Positions 1-12,673 are shown, counted from the stretch's first letter. The stretch is 64,000 nt of DNA from Vibrio superstes (GCF_003569005.1 NZ_BCUR01000004.1:1959111-2023110), one strand, 5' to 3'. Notes: generated by a model from the sequence alone, not told the origin. Numbers and translations are program-made.

Positions 1-145
1 GGCTTGCCGGCAGTCTTTCGAGTAACTTCTCTACTACGTCTCTTTGAAATCGTGCGTGCTGGTCATAGTTGGAAGCTGCACGACCAAATGCGCTGGCAAT
101 GGCCTGTTTTTCTGGCGTAGCAATCAACACTCCATTTGATCCCAT
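1..145 (-). CDS. bioC: BioC, malonyl-[ACP] O-methyltransferase (5' part only)
   Basis: Only the first 48 or so codons lie in the window; the gene runs off the left edge. BioC methylates malonyl-ACP so that the fatty acid cycle can build the pimeloyl chain of biotin. The N-terminus begins MGSNGVLIATPEKQAIASAF and continues with the AFGRAASNYDQHARFQ segment typical of BioC, ahead of the SAM-binding fold, which is not visible. The ATG lies 2 bp past the bioF stop, as expected in a bioBFC(D) operon. The identification rests on the short N-terminal motif and the position. Confidence 0.85.
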   Translation of the reverse strand, partial: MGSNGVLIATPEKQAIASAFGRAASNYDQHARFQRDVVEKLLERLPAS

Positions 146-147
146 GA

Positions 148-1314
148 CTAACAACCCTCCTTGGGATACTGACATTCAAACTGCTTTAGCGATTGAGCAA
201 GATGGCTGATCTCTTCAAGTTGATGATTGGCCGATAATGTCACTCGAATTCTAGCCTTCCCTCTAGATACAGTGGGCGGTCTAATTGCCGTCGCCCAAAG
301 CCCTTGCTGGCGCAAGTGACTTGCCATCGACATGGCTCGGTCTGCAGAGCCTGCTAAGTAGGGTTTGATTGGCGTTTGTGTCTCTATAAAACCCGGCAAT
401 TCCCCAAGCAGGCTCGAGTAGGCATGTTGTAACTCAGATAATTGATCACGACGCCATTGCTGAGTGCGAGTAATCTGAATTGCTTTGGTCACTGTAACGG
501 CCTGTGCCGGTGGCATCGCCGTTGAATACACAAAGTGACGAGCATACTGACGTAGATATTCGGCTATGGATGAGCTGCACAAGATCGCTGCGCCTTGCAC
601 GCCTAGAGCCTTGCCAAAGGTCACCACCAGCAATTGAGGCTTTATCGAAGACTCTGCGCAGCTGCCTTTGCCTTCCTGCCCTAAAACCCCTATGCCATGC
701 GCATCGTCAACCATCAGCCAGCAGTTTTGTTTTTGGCTCTGGATTTGAATATCAACCAGTGGGGCTTTATCCCCATCCATACTAAACACCCCTTCAGTGA
801 CCACTAAACCTGAGCCATTGCGCTCAATCAGCTCACTCAATCGCTGAGTACTGTTATGAGGGAACCGGTATTGGTGCGCGGGGCTTAGCATGCCAGCCTC
901 AATCAGTGATGCGTGATTAAGTTTGTCTTGGTATAAGCAATCACCCTTTTCAAGCAGAGCAAAAAGAGCGGCTTGATTGGCACTAAACCCTGAACTAAAC
1001 AATACCGCCTGTTCATATCCAAGCCAGTCACATAAGGCGTCTTGCAGTTGCTGATGAGCGTGCGAAAACCCTGTCACCATAGGTGAGGCGGCGCTGCCTA
1101 CACCATGACGATCCACCGCTGTTTTCCACGCCTCTTTCAATGTGTTGTCATTGGCAAGCCCTAGGTAATCATTACTAGAAAAATTAACGAAGCCTTGCTC
1201 AGCTATTTTAACCTGCGCTTTATTTCCGCCATGAACAGGGGTTAGGGTTCTAAGTAGCCCTTGTTCAGTTCTTTGTTGCAGTGCACTTGTGATGCGCGAT
1301 TCAAACAGTGGCAT
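148..1314 (-). CDS. bioF: BioF, 8-amino-7-oxononanoate synthase
   Basis: PLP enzyme that condenses pimeloyl-ACP with L-alanine to give 8-amino-7-oxononanoate (KAPA), the first step of biotin ring assembly. The 388-aa product is close to the family size (E. coli about 384). It shows [10 protein letters not shown] near residue 44, the PLP-aldimine motif TFGKALG with Lys235, and the [10 protein letters not shown] segment near 203-212. The open frame extends upstream to 1380, but the family start ([12 protein letters not shown]) is the ATG at 1314. That start still overlaps the end of bioB by 14 nt, which suggests translational coupling. It is second in the minus-strand bioB-bioF-bioC operon. Confidence 0.95.
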   Translation of the reverse strand: MPLFESRITSALQQRTEQGLLRTLTPVHGGNKAQVKIAEQGFVNFSSNDYLGLANDNTLKEAWKTAVDRHGVGSAASPMVTGFSHAHQQLQDALCDWLGYEQAVLFSSGFSANQAALFALLEKGDCLYQDKLNHASLIEAGMLSPAHQYRFPHNSTQRLSELIERNGSGLVVTEGVFSMDGDKAPLVDIQIQSQKQNCWLMVDDAHGIGVLGQEGKGSCAESSIKPQLLVVTFGKALGVQGAAILCSSSIAEYLRQYARHFVYSTAMPPAQAVTVTKAIQITRTQQWRRDQLSELQHAYSSLLGELPGFIETQTPIKPYLAGSADRAMSMASHLRQQGLWATAIRPPTVSRGKARIRVTLSANHQLEEISHLAQSLKQFECQYPKEGC

Positions 1315-2353
1315 CGTAGAACAGGTCATCTTTTGTTGGTCTTGCAGCCACTCTTTCATTGACCTGTTCGAGCAGTTCATGCTCTTGGATCTGATCAGGT
1401 TTCTGGCTGGTTGCTAGGGTATTGATACCCAACTTTTTAAATAGCTGCATATCGCTGTCTTCATCTGGATTAGGTGTTGTCAGGAGCTTGCAACCATAGA
1501 AAATGGAGTTAGCGCCAGCCATAAAACACAGTGCCTGCATTTGCTCGTTCATATTCTCTCGACCTGCAGACAAACGCACAGCCGATTCAGGCATCATTAT
1601 GCGAGCAATGGCAATCAGTTTGATGAACTCAAATGGGTCGACATCGTCAACATCTTGCAGTGGTGTCCCCTTTACTTTCACCAGCATATTAATGGGAACG
1701 CTCTCAGGATGAACCGGCAAGTTCGCTAATTCAGCCAATAGACCCGCGCGATCTGCGGTGCCCTCGCCCATGCCAATAATCCCTCCAGAACAGATTTTCA
1801 TTCCGGCTTCGCGCACATGCGACAAGGTATTTAAGCGGTCTTGGTAGGTTCTGGTGGTGATGATGTTGCCATAATATTCTGGCGAGGTGTCTAGGTTGTG
1901 GTTGTAATAATCAAGCCCTGCTGTAGAGAGCTCTGATGCTTGCTCAGGTGTTAACATACCTAAGGTCATGCAGGTTTCTAAACCTAAAGACTTCACACCC
2001 TTAATCATATCTGTCAGCAAAGGCATATCGCGCGCTTTAGGGTTCTTCCAAGCGGCGCCCATACAAAAGCGAGTAGATCCTGAGTTTTTCGCCTTCTCTG
2101 CAGCTTCTAATACTCGCTCGACTTCCATCAAGCGCTCTTTATCCACATCAGTACGGTAATGGGCACTTTGTGGGCAGTATTTACAATCCTCGGGACAAGC
2201 CCCTGTTTTTATGGAAAGCAATGTACTGACTTGAACATAGTTATGTTGCTGGTGCTGACGGTGAACGGTCTGTGCTTGATACAACAGATCCATAAACGGG
2301 AGATTAAGTAGTGTCTGGACCTCTTCAACTGTCCAATTATGACGAACTTCCAC
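1301..2353 (-). CDS. bioB: BioB, biotin synthase (radical SAM)
   Basis: Inserts sulfur into dethiobiotin, the last step of biotin synthesis. The radical-SAM cluster motif CxxxCxxC is at Cys53, Cys57 and Cys60 ([10 protein letters not shown]), and the [10 protein letters not shown] and RLSAGRE motifs are present. I chose the GTG at 2353, which gives 350 aa and places the cluster cysteines at the same positions as in E. coli BioB. An AAGGA ribosome-binding sequence lies 7 nt upstream of it. The frame stays open to 2479, but the extra N-terminus has no counterpart in the family and would run across the operator and promoter. First gene of the minus-strand biotin operon. Confidence 0.95.
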   Translation of the reverse strand: MEVRHNWTVEEVQTLLNLPFMDLLYQAQTVHRQHQQHNYVQVSTLLSIKTGACPEDCKYCPQSAHYRTDVDKERLMEVERVLEAAEKAKNSGSTRFCMGAAWKNPKARDMPLLTDMIKGVKSLGLETCMTLGMLTPEQASELSTAGLDYYNHNLDTSPEYYGNIITTRTYQDRLNTLSHVREAGMKICSGGIIGMGEGTADRAGLLAELANLPVHPESVPINMLVKVKGTPLQDVDDVDPFEFIKLIAIARIMMPESAVRLSAGRENMNEQMQALCFMAGANSIFYGCKLLTTPNPDEDSDMQLFKKLGINTLATSQKPDQIQEHELLEQVNERVAARPTKDDLFYDATV

Positions 2354-2417
2354 GCTGTTATCCTTTTCTAAATTCATTGTATAAACGGCATTATTTTTAA
2401 TGCTCTGTTGCTTGGCT

Positions 2418-2445
2418 AGTCTAACCTGAAGCGATACACTGTCAA
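2418..2445 (-). promoter_or_regulatory. Probable bioB promoter
   Basis: Read on the minus strand, a perfect TTGACA (2445-2440) is followed after 16 nt by TAGACT (2423-2418). It points toward bioB, leaving a leader of about 60 nt before the GTG start. The -35 hexamer lies inside the left half of the proposed BirA operator, so repressor binding would block it. This is inferred from hexamer matches only. Confidence 0.6.
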
Positions 2446-2471
2446 CACGGTGAGAATAACTTTGTTTACTA
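2439..2471. promoter_or_regulatory. BirA (biotin repressor) operator between bioB and bioA
   Basis: The half-sites ctgtcaaca (2439-2447) and tgtttacta (2463-2471) are separated by 15 bp. They match the proteobacterial BirA pattern TTGTAAACC-N14/15-GGTTTACAA at the core TGTnAAC and GTTTAC positions. The site lies between divergent bioB and bioA, where BirA represses both directions in enteric bacteria when biotin is plentiful. No birA gene is in the window. The outer bases of each half-site deviate from consensus. Confidence 0.7.
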
Positions 2472-2503
2472 ACGAACACTAATTGTACAAATTGAGCTCT
2501 TTT

Positions 2504-3781
2504 ATGGATTTAAGCTTCGACAAACAACACCTTTGGCACCCATACACCTCAACTCTGAGGCCCCTCACCTGTTACCCTGTGTCGTCGGCATCCGGTGTTA
2601 GATTGCGATTAGAAGATGGCACCGAGCTTATTGACGGCATGTCTTCGTGGTGGTCTGCAATACACGGCTACACACACCCAAAGCTAAACGCAGCGGCTCA
2701 CCAGCAAATTGACACTATGTCCCATGTCATGTTTGGAGGCATTACCCATGAGCCCGCCATTGAGTTGGGGAAAAAGCTACTCGATCTTGCACCCAAAAAT
2801 CTTCAGCACATCTTTCTTGCTGATTCAGGTTCGGTGGCAGTGGAAGTGAGCCTCAAGATGGCACTGCAGTACTGGCATACCTTAGGAGAGCGTCGCCCCA
2901 AGTTTCTCACCTTACGAGACGGTTATCATGGTGATACCTTCGCTGCGATGTCGGTGACCGATCCTGACAACTCAATGCATTCACTCTACAAAGGCTTTCT
3001 ACCTGAGCACATCTTTGTAAATTCCCCTCAATGTGGCTTCTTTGATGATTGGGATGAAGCTGATATAGCGCCAATGCTCGATGCCCTTGAGATTCATCAT
3101 CGCGACATAGCTGCCATCATTTTAGAGCCCATAGTCCAAGGCGCAGGTGGAATGCGTCTTTATCATCCAAGCTACTTAAAGCGCGTGCGAGAGTTGTGTG
3201 ACCACTACGGCATCTTGCTTATTGCCGATGAAATTGCCACTGGATTCGGGCGAACAGGAAAGATGTTTGCGGTAGAGCATGCTGGCATAGAACCGGACAT
3301 TCTATGTGTAGGTAAGGCCTTGACCGGGGGCTATATGACCCTCTCAGCAACCCTTGCGACACCCAAGGTTGCTCACACTGTCTGCGGGGGAGAGGCTGGG
3401 TGCTTTATGCATGGGCCTACCTTTATGGGGAATCCACTCGCCTGTGCGGTAGGATCGGCCAGTTTAGAAATACTGCAATCAGGTCTTTGGGAGCAGCAAG
3501 TGGCTTCCATAGAACAACAGTTTTCGCAATCACTGCGTACGTTATCTCACTATGATCTTGTAAAGGAGACGCGTTACCTAGGTGCTATTGGTGTAATAGA
3601 GACACACAAGCCGGTAAATATGGAAAAGATACAAGCACACTTTGTTAAACAGGGAGTATGGATACGCCCTTTTGGGAGGCTGATTTATATTATGCCGCCC
3701 TACATTATCAAGCAGGATGAGTTGCAGAGGTTGATAGAGGCTATTGAAAGCGCGGTGCAAGATGAGGGGCTGTTTTTGTAG
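2504..3781 (+). CDS. bioA: BioA, adenosylmethionine-8-amino-7-oxononanoate aminotransferase
   Basis: PLP aminotransferase that uses SAM as amino donor to convert KAPA to diaminopelargonate. The 425-aa product starts [16 protein letters not shown], the usual BioA N-terminus, so I chose the ATG at 2504 over an upstream TTG at 2483. The motifs seen are [13 protein letters not shown] (44-56), [13 protein letters not shown] (241-253) and the PLP lysine Lys271 in [12 protein letters not shown]. It is transcribed divergently from bioBFC across the BirA operator, so the two operons are probably co-repressed by biotin. Confidence 0.95.
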   Translation: MDLSFDKQHLWHPYTSTLRPLTCYPVSSASGVRLRLEDGTELIDGMSSWWSAIHGYTHPKLNAAAHQQIDTMSHVMFGGITHEPAIELGKKLLDLAPKNLQHIFLADSGSVAVEVSLKMALQYWHTLGERRPKFLTLRDGYHGDTFAAMSVTDPDNSMHSLYKGFLPEHIFVNSPQCGFFDDWDEADIAPMLDALEIHHRDIAAIILEPIVQGAGGMRLYHPSYLKRVRELCDHYGILLIADEIATGFGRTGKMFAVEHAGIEPDILCVGKALTGGYMTLSATLATPKVAHTVCGGEAGCFMHGPTFMGNPLACAVGSASLEILQSGLWEQQVASIEQQFSQSLRTLSHYDLVKETRYLGAIGVIETHKPVNMEKIQAHFVKQGVWIRPFGRLIYIMPPYIIKQDELQRLIEAIESAVQDEGLFL

Positions 3782-3795
3782 CTAACCTAAGGGTT

Positions 3796-3890
3796 GTCGT
3801 CCTGGAAGTTGCAGAGCAACTGTCCAGGATCTTAGTTGTTACCTAAGCTAGAATTGTGCGCCCTAAGGCCCTGACTTTCGCCGGGATGAC
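3796..3890. repeat. Dispersed hairpin repeat, family B
   Basis: A block of about 95 bp starts gtcgtcctgg and ends gggatgac, so its ends are inverted (GTCrTCC...GGATGAC). It contains an internal hairpin, tcctggaagttg-cagag-caactgtccagga. A second copy of the same architecture is at 16165-16262. It lies between bioA and a convergent membrane-protein gene, so it may sit at the 3' ends of both transcripts. Confidence 0.65.
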
Positions 3891-3905
3891 ATTTCTCTAA
3901 TGCTC

Positions 3906-4358
3906 TTAATCGTCACCTAGAGCTCTATAGATCTTACCGACAATTGCCTCTGAAATCATGATGGCAAACACCACACCGAAGAAGGCAACGATGCCGTTGT
4001 ATGGGCCACTGAATAACACTGAATCCCCGAACACAAAGTCTATGGCGGCAAGCATCACGAACTTTGAGCCCACCAAGATAATGTAGGTGGTGATACCACG
4101 ATATACCTTAGGTGCAGTGCCCGGCTTAGACTTAAAGTAATTCGCTAACTTATGCTCTAAACCAATGGATAGCTTCAGTAGTAACTGCAGCAAAATAGCC
4201 GCACCTAGTGAGACAATAAATGAGGAAATACTGACGTACTGCCAGAACTCATCGAGTAAGTTAAGTACGGTCAAATCGACCAAAATCGCTAAGGTATAAC
4301 CGACAAATAGTTTTTGGGGAGTGCTAAAATACTCCAAGCCTTGTTTTTTCTCTTCCAT
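3906..4358 (-). CDS. Four-helix integral membrane protein of unknown function
   Basis: 150-aa protein that I do not recognise. The sequence shows about four hydrophobic segments (roughly residues 17-38, 43-65, 86-108 and 118-140) with a basic stretch between the second and third (LEHKLANYFKSKPG), and it ends RALGDD. A strong Shine-Dalgarno (TAGGAGG) lies 5-6 nt before the ATG, so the gene is probably well translated. It stands alone on the minus strand downstream of serS and is separated from it by the serS terminator, so it should have its own promoter. No catalytic or transport motif is obvious. Confidence 0.75.
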   Translation of the reverse strand: MEEKKQGLEYFSTPQKLFVGYTLAILVDLTVLNLLDEFWQYVSISSFIVSLGAAILLQLLLKLSIGLEHKLANYFKSKPGTAPKVYRGITTYIILVGSKFVMLAAIDFVFGDSVLFSGPYNGIVAFFGVVFAIMISEAIVGKIYRALGDD

Positions 4359-4461
4359 AAGAACCTCCTACAAAACAAAGATTTACAATCCATTAACACA
4401 TATTCAAAGTAATTAATCCAATACTATTTGCTTAATAGAGAATTCCATTTTCATTAGGCAT

Positions 4462-4490
4462 AAAAAAACCGGCTAACAAGTAGCCGGCTA
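4462..4490 (-). terminator. Rho-independent terminator of serS
   Basis: On the minus strand, CCGGCTA and TAGCCGG form a perfect 7-bp stem around a 5-nt loop and are followed by seven T residues. It begins about 17 nt after the serS stop codon. Confidence 0.9.
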
Positions 4491-4506
4491 TTCATACAAT
4501 CAGTAA

Positions 4507-5832
<1,326 letters not shown>

Positions 5833-5897
5833 TTAACGATAACTCTCAAGGAGCTAAAAGGGTAAAATTTCAATCGAACAAAGATATCTAAAAAACA

Positions 5898-7244
5898 CTA
5901 CTTTTTGTAGCGCTTTCGTGTGCTTTTTTCGTCTAAAGAATGGAGATAGTTCAGCTTTTCAGCAATTTTTGTTTCTAGGCCACGATTTTCCGGGAAATAG
6001 TAGCGAGTCTCGCGCATTTCTGCAGGGAAGTAGCATTCTCCTGCCGCATAAGCGCCGAGTTCATCATGGGCATAACGATACTCCTCACCATAGCCTAATT
6101 CTTGCATCAACTTAGTCGGTGCATTACGAAGGTGGTGTGGCACTTCAAGCTCTGATGTATCATCGGCATCTTGTAGCGCTTGTTTCCAGGCTTTATAAAC
6201 GGCGTTACTCTTTGGCGCGCACGCTAAATAGACTACTGCTTGCGCCAGAGCCCTTTCGCCTTCGGCAGGACCTATGCGTGTAAAACAATCCCACGCACTA
6301 ATTGCCACTTGCATCGCACGCGGATCAGCGTTGCCAATATCCTCAGATGCGATGGCTAGTAGACGACGGGCAATATACAAAGGGTCGCAACCCGCCTTGA
6401 TCATGCGAGCACTCCAATACAGGGCCCCATCAGGGTTTGAGCCTCGAATTGATTTATGCACTGCAGAAATCAGGTCATACCAAATATCGCCCTTGTTATC
6501 GAAGCGCGCCACCTTAGAGCCTGCCACCTGTGCAAGGAGTTCAAGGTCTATCTGCTTAACTCCGTTGTTCTCCGGAGCCATATCAAACAATAACTCTAGG
6601 TAATTTAGCGCCATCCGCGCATCACCGCTGACAAGCTCAGCTAAGCGCTGATCGCTCTCGCCGATAAACTCAGCCTTAAGCTTACCTAAGCCGCGCTCAT
6701 CATCATTTAAGGCCTGCTGAATCACTTGCTCGATATCTTGCGTATCAAGAGAGGCAAGCTTATACACTCGCGCTCGCGATAGTAGTGCGTTATTTAGCTC
6801 AAAAGAGGGGTTCTCAGTGGTTGCCCCGATAAAGGTGACCGTGCCATCTTCAATATGTGGCAAAAAGGCGTCTTGCTGGCTCTTGTTGAAGCGATGCACC
6901 TCATCGACAAACAAGATAGTGCGATGTCCCGCCATCTTATTGTCACGAGCCTTCTCGATAGCGGCTCGAATGTCTTTCACCCCAGAAGTCACGGCAGACA
7001 CGCGCTCTACCCTAGCATCGGCATAGCTTGCCGCTACCTCTGCTAATGTGGTTTTGCCTGTGCCGGGTGGGCCCCATAGGATCATGGAGTGCAGCTGTCC
7101 TGCCTGCAAGGCTCGATATAAGGGCTTACCCGGGCCTAAGACATGTTGTTGACCTATGTATTCCTCAAGGGTTCTTGGGCGCATACGCGCAGCAAGGGGA
7201 CGAAAATCCTCCCCCGTTGAGAAATCAAATTGCATATTGCTCAT
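5898..7244 (-). CDS. rarA: RarA (MgsA), replication-associated recombination ATPase
   Basis: AAA+ ATPase of the clamp-loader/RuvB type that acts at stalled replication forks with SSB and RecA. The 448-aa product has Walker A GPPGTGKT (58-65), Walker [17 protein letters not shown], sensor 1 [10 protein letters not shown] and the C-terminal MgsA tetramerisation region ([18 protein letters not shown] onward). It sits 9 nt after lolA and upstream of serS, so lolA-rarA are probably cotranscribed. This matches the ftsK-lolA-rarA-serS order of enteric bacteria. Confidence 0.96.
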   Translation of the reverse strand: MSNMQFDFSTGEDFRPLAARMRPRTLEEYIGQQHVLGPGKPLYRALQAGQLHSMILWGPPGTGKTTLAEVAASYADARVERVSAVTSGVKDIRAAIEKARDNKMAGHRTILFVDEVHRFNKSQQDAFLPHIEDGTVTFIGATTENPSFELNNALLSRARVYKLASLDTQDIEQVIQQALNDDERGLGKLKAEFIGESDQRLAELVSGDARMALNYLELLFDMAPENNGVKQIDLELLAQVAGSKVARFDNKGDIWYDLISAVHKSIRGSNPDGALYWSARMIKAGCDPLYIARRLLAIASEDIGNADPRAMQVAISAWDCFTRIGPAEGERALAQAVVYLACAPKSNAVYKAWKQALQDADDTSELEVPHHLRNAPTKLMQELGYGEEYRYAHDELGAYAAGECYFPAEMRETRYYFPENRGLETKIAEKLNYLHSLDEKSTRKRYKK

Positions 7245-7253
7245 GATATAGGT

Positions 7254-7856
7254 TTAGTTACGCTGGTCGTCAACTTCAACCCCATTTGGGATTTCGAATA
7301 CAAAGCGCGACTTAGCTGGCGTTTGAGCACGGTAGTCATTAAAGGTAAACTTACTGCGCTGACCATCTTGCTCCACCACGTTAAAGCCTGAAATTGCTCC
7401 CGCTTTGTTAATGTCAATCTGGAACTGGCCCTGTGTTGAGGTTTCGTCCGTTGGCGTTAAGGTAAAGCGATCGCCATTTTGAATTACGTTGTATTTGTCC
7501 CAATCGCTGGCTTTATTGCGGGTTAGCAATACGAACGGCGTTTGCTCTGTAGCTTGCTCTTGCCAGTAAATACTCACTTGTTCTATAAACGGGCTGTAGT
7601 ACCACAGTGTTTCGCCATCAGACACTAATACATTTTCGTCGGGTGTATTGGTGGTCCAGCGAAAGAGGCTCGGCCTTGCGATCTCAACGGAGCCCGTGCC
7701 TTCCATGACAACTTCATCCTCTGGGCTCACTACGGTTTGTGAAAACTGCGCTGTGAAGCCATCGGTTTTATCTAGGCGTTGTACAAGCTCTTGCTGAGGG
7801 TTGGCAGACACAGCGCCTGATACCAACACCAATAAACTTACTAATATTTTCTTCAT
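7254..7856 (-). CDS. lolA: LolA, periplasmic lipoprotein carrier
   Basis: Carries mature outer-membrane lipoproteins from the LolCDE transporter to LolB across the periplasm. I chose the ATG at 7856 because it gives a clean Sec signal peptide ([18 protein letters not shown], cleaved before NPQQEL) and has a GAGAG ribosome-binding sequence; the frame extends eight codons further. The mature protein of about 182 aa has the expected [10 protein letters not shown] start, the FRWTTNTP segment and the C-terminal [12 protein letters not shown]. It lies between ftsK and rarA. Confidence 0.95.
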   Translation of the reverse strand: MKKILVSLLVLVSGAVSANPQQELVQRLDKTDGFTAQFSQTVVSPEDEVVMEGTGSVEIARPSLFRWTTNTPDENVLVSDGETLWYYSPFIEQVSIYWQEQATEQTPFVLLTRNKASDWDKYNVIQNGDRFTLTPTDETSTQGQFQIDINKAGAISGFNVVEQDGQRSKFTFNDYRAQTPAKSRFVFEIPNGVEVDDQRN

Positions 7857-7889
7857 ACTACTCTCTGAATACTGGGCCAAGAGGCCCTA

Positions 7890-10784
7890 TTACATATCTT
7901 TAATTGGTGGCGGTGCAAGTACCTCTCGGTTACCGTTATGCCCCGGAGCCGATACGATACCTTGCGCTTCAAGTTGCTCTACGATGCGAGCTGCTCGGTT
8001 GTAACCGATCTTAAACTTACGCTGCACGCCTGATACCGAGCCACGACGCGTCTCAGTAACATGCTCAACCACTTGGTCAAACAGTGGGTCCGTGTCCTCT
8101 TCCCCTTCCATTTTCTCACCCGGAAGCAAGGTTTCTGGCGACGGTTCACCCTTAGTGATTTCATCGATATACTGAGGTTTACCTCGCGCCTTCCAGTCAT
8201 TCACTACCGCGTGCACGTCATCATCTGAAGCAAACGCGCCGTGTACACGAATGGTATGGCTAGAGCCAGGCGGTAGATACAACATGTCACCCATGCCCAG
8301 CAGCGACTCTGCACCACCCTGATCTAGGATGGTTCGTGAATCTGTCTTGGTCGATACCGTAAACGCAACACGGGTCGGAATGTTTGCCTTAATCAAGCCG
8401 GTAATCACATCTACTGACGGGCGCTGAGTGGCCAGAATAAGGTGAATACCCGCCGCACGTGCTTTTTGTGCGATACGAGCAATCAACTCTTCAACCTTCT
8501 TACCTACGACCATGATCAGGTCAGCAAACTCGTCAACCACCACCACGATGTACGGAAGCTTTTCAAGCAGTGGCGCTTCTTGATCCATGCTGTCGCCTGG
8601 TTGCCATAGTGGATCATGGATTGGATGTCCTGCATCCGCAGCCATTTTCAACTTCTCGTTAAAGCCTTTTAAGTTTCGTACGCCAAGAGCGGACATTAGC
8701 TTATAACGACGCTCCATCTCTCCCACACACCAGCGCAGGGCATTCGATGCATCCTTCATATCTGTAACCACTTCGGACAACAGATGAGGGATACCTTCGT
8801 AGATAGAAAGCTCAAGCATTTTTGGGTCAATCATGATGAAACGCACATCATCTGGTGTTGATTTATACAACATACTCAGAATCATAACGTTTACACCTAC
8901 AGACTTACCCGAACCTGTAGTACCAGCCACTAACACATGCGGCATCTTAGACAAATCAGCGACAACAGCGTCACCGGCAATATCTTGACCAAGCACCACC
9001 GCGGTTGGCGATTTGTTCTCAATAAACTGAGGGCTACAAATCACATCAGATAAAAATACCGTCTGACGGGTCATGTTGGGAAGCTCTAACCCCACATACG
9101 GCTTACCAGGAATCACTTCAACGACACGCACCGCCAATGCAGATAGCGAGCGCGCCAAGTCCATAGACAAGCTTGAAATCCTAGAGACTTTGACCCCTGG
9201 TGCTAGGTCTAGTTCAAAACGAGTGATGACAGGACCAGGGAAAATACCTACGACTGCGGCCTTAATTTTGTAATCCGCCAGTTTCGACTCAACAAGACGC
9301 GCTATGTTTTGCAGTGCTTCTCTATCGATATGGTTTTCACGTTTTTCAGGATGATAAAGCAGTTCCAATGTCGGCATTGGACTGGTTGGCACTGGAAGGT
9401 CAGCATCTTTACGAATCAAGAATGGATTTTGAGAGGCCACTTGTCTGGCTTTCTCATCGGCTATTTGCTTGGCAAAGGCTTCGGCATCCGTTAACTCTTC
9501 AACGATGACTTCTTCATCATCTTGTTCTTGGTCAGAAGCGGCACTCTGCTCTTCCACCTCATCAAGTGATTCTATGGAGATGCTCGGCTGTGATTTTTCT
9601 GACTCTTCAACAATATCAAAGTCAGAAGAGTCTCCGACTAGCTCTGCGTCATGATTGTGTGAATGTTGCTGTTCATCTTCAAGTAGAGGATCACTGTCTA
9701 GCGTTGGAGGCTGGAAGCTCGGCTTCTCTTCTACTATCTCTTCTGTGGCAGAAAAATGCTCTTCCACCTCAGGAATCACCATTTCGGGTGTTGGATCTTG
9801 GTTAAGCTCAGAGGTCTGTGTAACCGTATCTATTGTCGGTTCTTCAGCATCCGCGTAGTCATTCGCAAGTTGGGCATCGCGCTCAAGCTGATCTATCGGC
9901 GCATTGAGGTTACTGGTTCTATCGAACGTGAAGGTTTCTTCTTCGCTGTCCTCAGGCATATAGATCTTGTATGGGGTTTCTTCCGCAAGCGCTTCAGTAG
10001 ATGGCGCTAGCAACGGATCTTCTGTAATCGGACTCTCTGTATTCTCCAACGTAGGTTGCACAGCTTCTGGAGAAGTATCTGCATAAACCAACTTTTGATC
10101 GTCAAGTCGCGTAGGTTCAAGCACCTGCTCTTTATCACCACGGACAAAATTCAAGCATGAGGTCACGCACCATAGGGTGCCCTGACCGATTCGTTCAACA
10201 ATCGATAGCCAAGAGATACCAGTAAACAAAGTGAAAGATGCACCCCAGAAAAACAGCAGCGCGAGGGTACTGCCTAAGCTGTTGAGCGTTGGGAGTGCCA
10301 GACTTGTGATCACATCACCTACTACACCACCGGATGAGAAGTACCAGATATCATCAAAGTTCAGATCTGCCAGGCCACAACTGGTTACAATTAACAGTGC
10401 GCCGCCAAGCAGTCGAGTGCCCCATAGCATCAAATCTACAGGTTCTGTGTCTGTGCGTTTACGAAATACAATCCAAGAAAGTAGAACGATAATGGCTGGA
10501 ACAACGTAGGCCAGAACGCCGAAGGTGAATAACAATGTATCACCTATCCAGGCACCCATTAGGCCACCCGCATTCTTTACTTCCCCACCCCACGCCGTTT
10601 GCGACCATGAAGGATCTGCAGCGTTAAAGGTGATCAGTGATACTGCCATAAGGACAGCAAGCAGTACGCCAATGATAAGACACCCTTCTCTGAGGCGTTG
10701 AATGCCAGTGAGATTGGGTTTGGCTTTGTGAGGAGACTTGTGAACTACTGTTCGAATTTTGGGATTTCTTTTCAACATATCCAT
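7890..10784 (-). CDS. ftsK: FtsK, DNA translocase coupling division and chromosome segregation
   Basis: Septal double-stranded DNA pump that drives dimer resolution at dif through XerCD. The 964-aa protein has four to five N-terminal membrane segments within residues 35-205. A Glu/Ser/Thr-rich linker follows to about residue 450, clearly shorter than the Pro/Gln-rich linker of E. coli FtsK (1329 aa). The alpha/beta motor has Walker A GTTGSGKS near residue 620 and Walker [13 protein letters not shown]. The C-terminal winged-helix gamma domain ([20 protein letters not shown]) reads KOPS orientation sequences. Located between lrp and lolA on the same strand. Confidence 0.96.
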   Translation of the reverse strand: MDMLKRNPKIRTVVHKSPHKAKPNLTGIQRLREGCLIIGVLLAVLMAVSLITFNAADPSWSQTAWGGEVKNAGGLMGAWIGDTLLFTFGVLAYVVPAIIVLLSWIVFRKRTDTEPVDLMLWGTRLLGGALLIVTSCGLADLNFDDIWYFSSGGVVGDVITSLALPTLNSLGSTLALLFFWGASFTLFTGISWLSIVERIGQGTLWCVTSCLNFVRGDKEQVLEPTRLDDQKLVYADTSPEAVQPTLENTESPITEDPLLAPSTEALAEETPYKIYMPEDSEEETFTFDRTSNLNAPIDQLERDAQLANDYADAEEPTIDTVTQTSELNQDPTPEMVIPEVEEHFSATEEIVEEKPSFQPPTLDSDPLLEDEQQHSHNHDAELVGDSSDFDIVEESEKSQPSISIESLDEVEEQSAASDQEQDDEEVIVEELTDAEAFAKQIADEKARQVASQNPFLIRKDADLPVPTSPMPTLELLYHPEKRENHIDREALQNIARLVESKLADYKIKAAVVGIFPGPVITRFELDLAPGVKVSRISSLSMDLARSLSALAVRVVEVIPGKPYVGLELPNMTRQTVFLSDVICSPQFIENKSPTAVVLGQDIAGDAVVADLSKMPHVLVAGTTGSGKSVGVNVMILSMLYKSTPDDVRFIMIDPKMLELSIYEGIPHLLSEVVTDMKDASNALRWCVGEMERRYKLMSALGVRNLKGFNEKLKMAADAGHPIHDPLWQPGDSMDQEAPLLEKLPYIVVVVDEFADLIMVVGKKVEELIARIAQKARAAGIHLILATQRPSVDVITGLIKANIPTRVAFTVSTKTDSRTILDQGGAESLLGMGDMLYLPPGSSHTIRVHGAFASDDDVHAVVNDWKARGKPQYIDEITKGEPSPETLLPGEKMEGEEDTDPLFDQVVEHVTETRRGSVSGVQRKFKIGYNRAARIVEQLEAQGIVSAPGHNGNREVLAPPPIKDM

Positions 10785-10899
10785 TGCATGCGGGTCTTAG
10801 TCGGATAAACGACACGAGCGACTAATGTCGCCCGTGATTATCTTCATTTAAACACATGCTGAGGTAAAAACCCAAATAGAACCTCAGGGAATCAGCAAT

Positions 10900-11391
10900 T
10901 TAGCGAGTTTTGATCACTAGGTTATTGCTCTGCTTCACTTCTTCCATGACCACATACGTACGAGTGTCATTAACACCCGGCAGGCGTAGCAGGGTGTCGC
11001 CTAGCAATTTACGATAGGCCCCCATATCAGATACACGTGTTTTCAATAGGTAATCGAAGTCACCAGAAACAAGATGACACTCTTGAATATCGTCTAGTTT
11101 TTGTACTGCAGTATTAAACTGCTCAAATACATCTGGCGCACCGCGATTCAGGGTGATCTCTACAAAAACTAATAGAGAGGCATCCAAATATTGCGGGTTA
11201 AGTTGTGCGGTATATCCTAAAATATAACCTTGACGCTCAAGACGTCTTACCCTTTCCAAGCAAGGGGTTGGCGACAAACCAACACGCTTAGACAGTTCTA
11301 CGTTAGAAATTCGGCCATCTTTTTGCAGTTCATTAAGAATATTTCTGTCTATACGGTCCAGTTCCTTGGACGGTTTACTCGCTTCTAACAT
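10900..11391 (-). CDS. lrp: Lrp, leucine-responsive regulatory protein
   Basis: Global regulator of amino acid metabolism in the AsnC/Lrp family. The 163-aa protein has the N-terminal helix-turn-helix (ISNVELSKRVGLSPTPCLERVRRL) and the C-terminal RAM ligand domain. Long stretches match E. coli Lrp as I remember it almost residue for residue, including DRIDRNILNELQKDGRISN and SGDFDYLLKTRV, so this is Lrp itself and not another AsnC paralogue. It is divergent from ald (157 bp apart), and alanine dehydrogenase genes are common targets of Lrp-type regulators. ftsK follows it downstream. Confidence 0.96.
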   Translation of the reverse strand: MLEASKPSKELDRIDRNILNELQKDGRISNVELSKRVGLSPTPCLERVRRLERQGYILGYTAQLNPQYLDASLLVFVEITLNRGAPDVFEQFNTAVQKLDDIQECHLVSGDFDYLLKTRVSDMGAYRKLLGDTLLRLPGVNDTRTYVVMEEVKQSNNLVIKTR

Positions 11392-11548
11392 GGTTTTGTT
11401 CCACCTTTTTACTTCCTTGCAACAATATACACTACAATATTAAAATATTCAGCATCAAATTTTGAATAAACAGCTCTATACTAGTTGATAACACCCCACA
11501 TAAGCGATTTATGCAGTTACTATAACTAGAAAACAATAAGGAGTCAGG

Positions 11549-12673
11549 ATGATAATTGGTATCCCTAAAGAGATTAAGAACCATGAGTACCGAGTTGGTA
11601 TGGTCCCAGCCAGCGTGAGAGAAGTTATCTCTAACGGACACCAAGTTATTGTAGAAACGCAAGCCGGCAGCGGCATAGGTTTCAGCGACGATGACTATAT
11701 CGCAGCAGGTGCATCCATTCTTCCAACCGCAACGGAAATCTTTGCTCAGGCAGAAATGATCGTGAAGGTAAAAGAACCTCAGGCCATTGAGCGAGCAATG
11801 CTTCGCGAAGGGCAAATATTGTTTACTTATTTACACTTAGCTCCTGATTTTCCACAAACTGAGGAACTAATCAATAGCAAAGCGGTATGCATTGCGTATG
11901 AAACCGTGACCGACCGCTTAAATCAGCTACCTCTTCTTGCACCAATGTCGGAGGTTGCAGGCAGAATGTCTATCCAAGCTGGTGCACAAGCCTTAGAGAA
12001 ATCCAATGCTGGTAGAGGCCTTTTGCTAGGTGGAGTACCCGGTGTTGAGCCTGCAAAAGTGGTGATCATTGGCGGTGGTGTTGTTGGCTCAAACGCCGCT
12101 CGAATGGCTGTCGGCATGCGTGCTGATGTGACTATCCTTGACCGAAATATTGATACTCTTCGCGCTCTTGATGAAGAGTTCCAAGGACGTGCCAAGGTAG
12201 TTTATTCCACTGAAGAAGCACTAAGTCGCCATGTATTAGAAGCCGATCTGGTTGTGGGTGCGGTATTGATTCCAGGTGCTGCAGCGCCAAAACTTGTTAC
12301 AAAAAAACACATTGAATCAATGAAACCTGGTGCCGCTATCGTGGATGTGGCCATTGACCAAGGTGGTTGCTTTGAAACCTCTCATGCGACAACTCATGCT
12401 GATCCAATCTACATTGTCGATGATGTGGTTCACTATTGTGTCGCAAACATGCCTGGCGCAGTAGCAAGAACCTCTACCTTTGCCCTCAATAACGCGACTC
12501 TGCCTTACATTATCAAGCTGGCAAATAAGGGTTACAGACAAGCGCTTACTGAAGACAAAGGCTTCTTGAACGGTCTTAACGTCATTCATGGTGTCGTGAC
12601 ATGTAAAGAAGTCGCCGACAACTTCAACCTAGAATACGTTGAGCCTAGCAAGGCCATAGCGCTATTTTCTTAA
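11549..12673 (+). CDS. ald: Ald, L-alanine dehydrogenase
   Basis: NAD-dependent enzyme interconverting L-alanine and pyruvate plus ammonia. It is 374 aa, the usual size. Conserved residues seen are Arg15 ([12 protein letters not shown]), Lys73/Lys75 (IVKVKEP) and His96 (YLHLAPD), and the Rossmann motif [15 protein letters not shown] starts near residue 172. The ATG has a good AAGGAG ribosome-binding sequence. It is divergent from lrp, so Lrp-type control in response to alanine or leucine is plausible. The transcript appears to run through a 25-bp tandem repeat array to a terminator inside the convergent methyltransferase gene. Confidence 0.95.
   Translation: MIIGIPKEIKNHEYRVGMVPASVREVISNGHQVIVETQAGSGIGFSDDDYIAAGASILPTATEIFAQAEMIVKVKEPQAIERAMLREGQILFTYLHLAPDFPQTEELINSKAVCIAYETVTDRLNQLPLLAPMSEVAGRMSIQAGAQALEKSNAGRGLLLGGVPGVEPAKVVIIGGGVVGSNAARMAVGMRADVTILDRNIDTLRALDEEFQGRAKVVYSTEEALSRHVLEADLVVGAVLIPGAAAPKLVTKKHIESMKPGAAIVDVAIDQGGCFETSHATTHADPIYIVDDVVHYCVANMPGAVARTSTFALNNATLPYIIKLANKGYRQALTEDKGFLNGLNVIHGVVTCKEVADNFNLEYVEPSKAIALFS

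Noticed and set aside
10859..10887. Hairpin ctgaggt/acctcag between lrp and ftsK as lrp terminator
   Set aside because: 7-bp stem with a 15-nt loop and no T tract on either strand; not good enough to call a terminator.
10785..10899. LexA box upstream of ftsK, as in E. coli
   Set aside because: No CTGT-N8-ACAG match is present in the gap.
11392..11548. Lrp binding site between lrp and ald
   Set aside because: The AT-rich cagcatcaaattttga stretch is only a loose match to the degenerate Lrp consensus; too weak to list.
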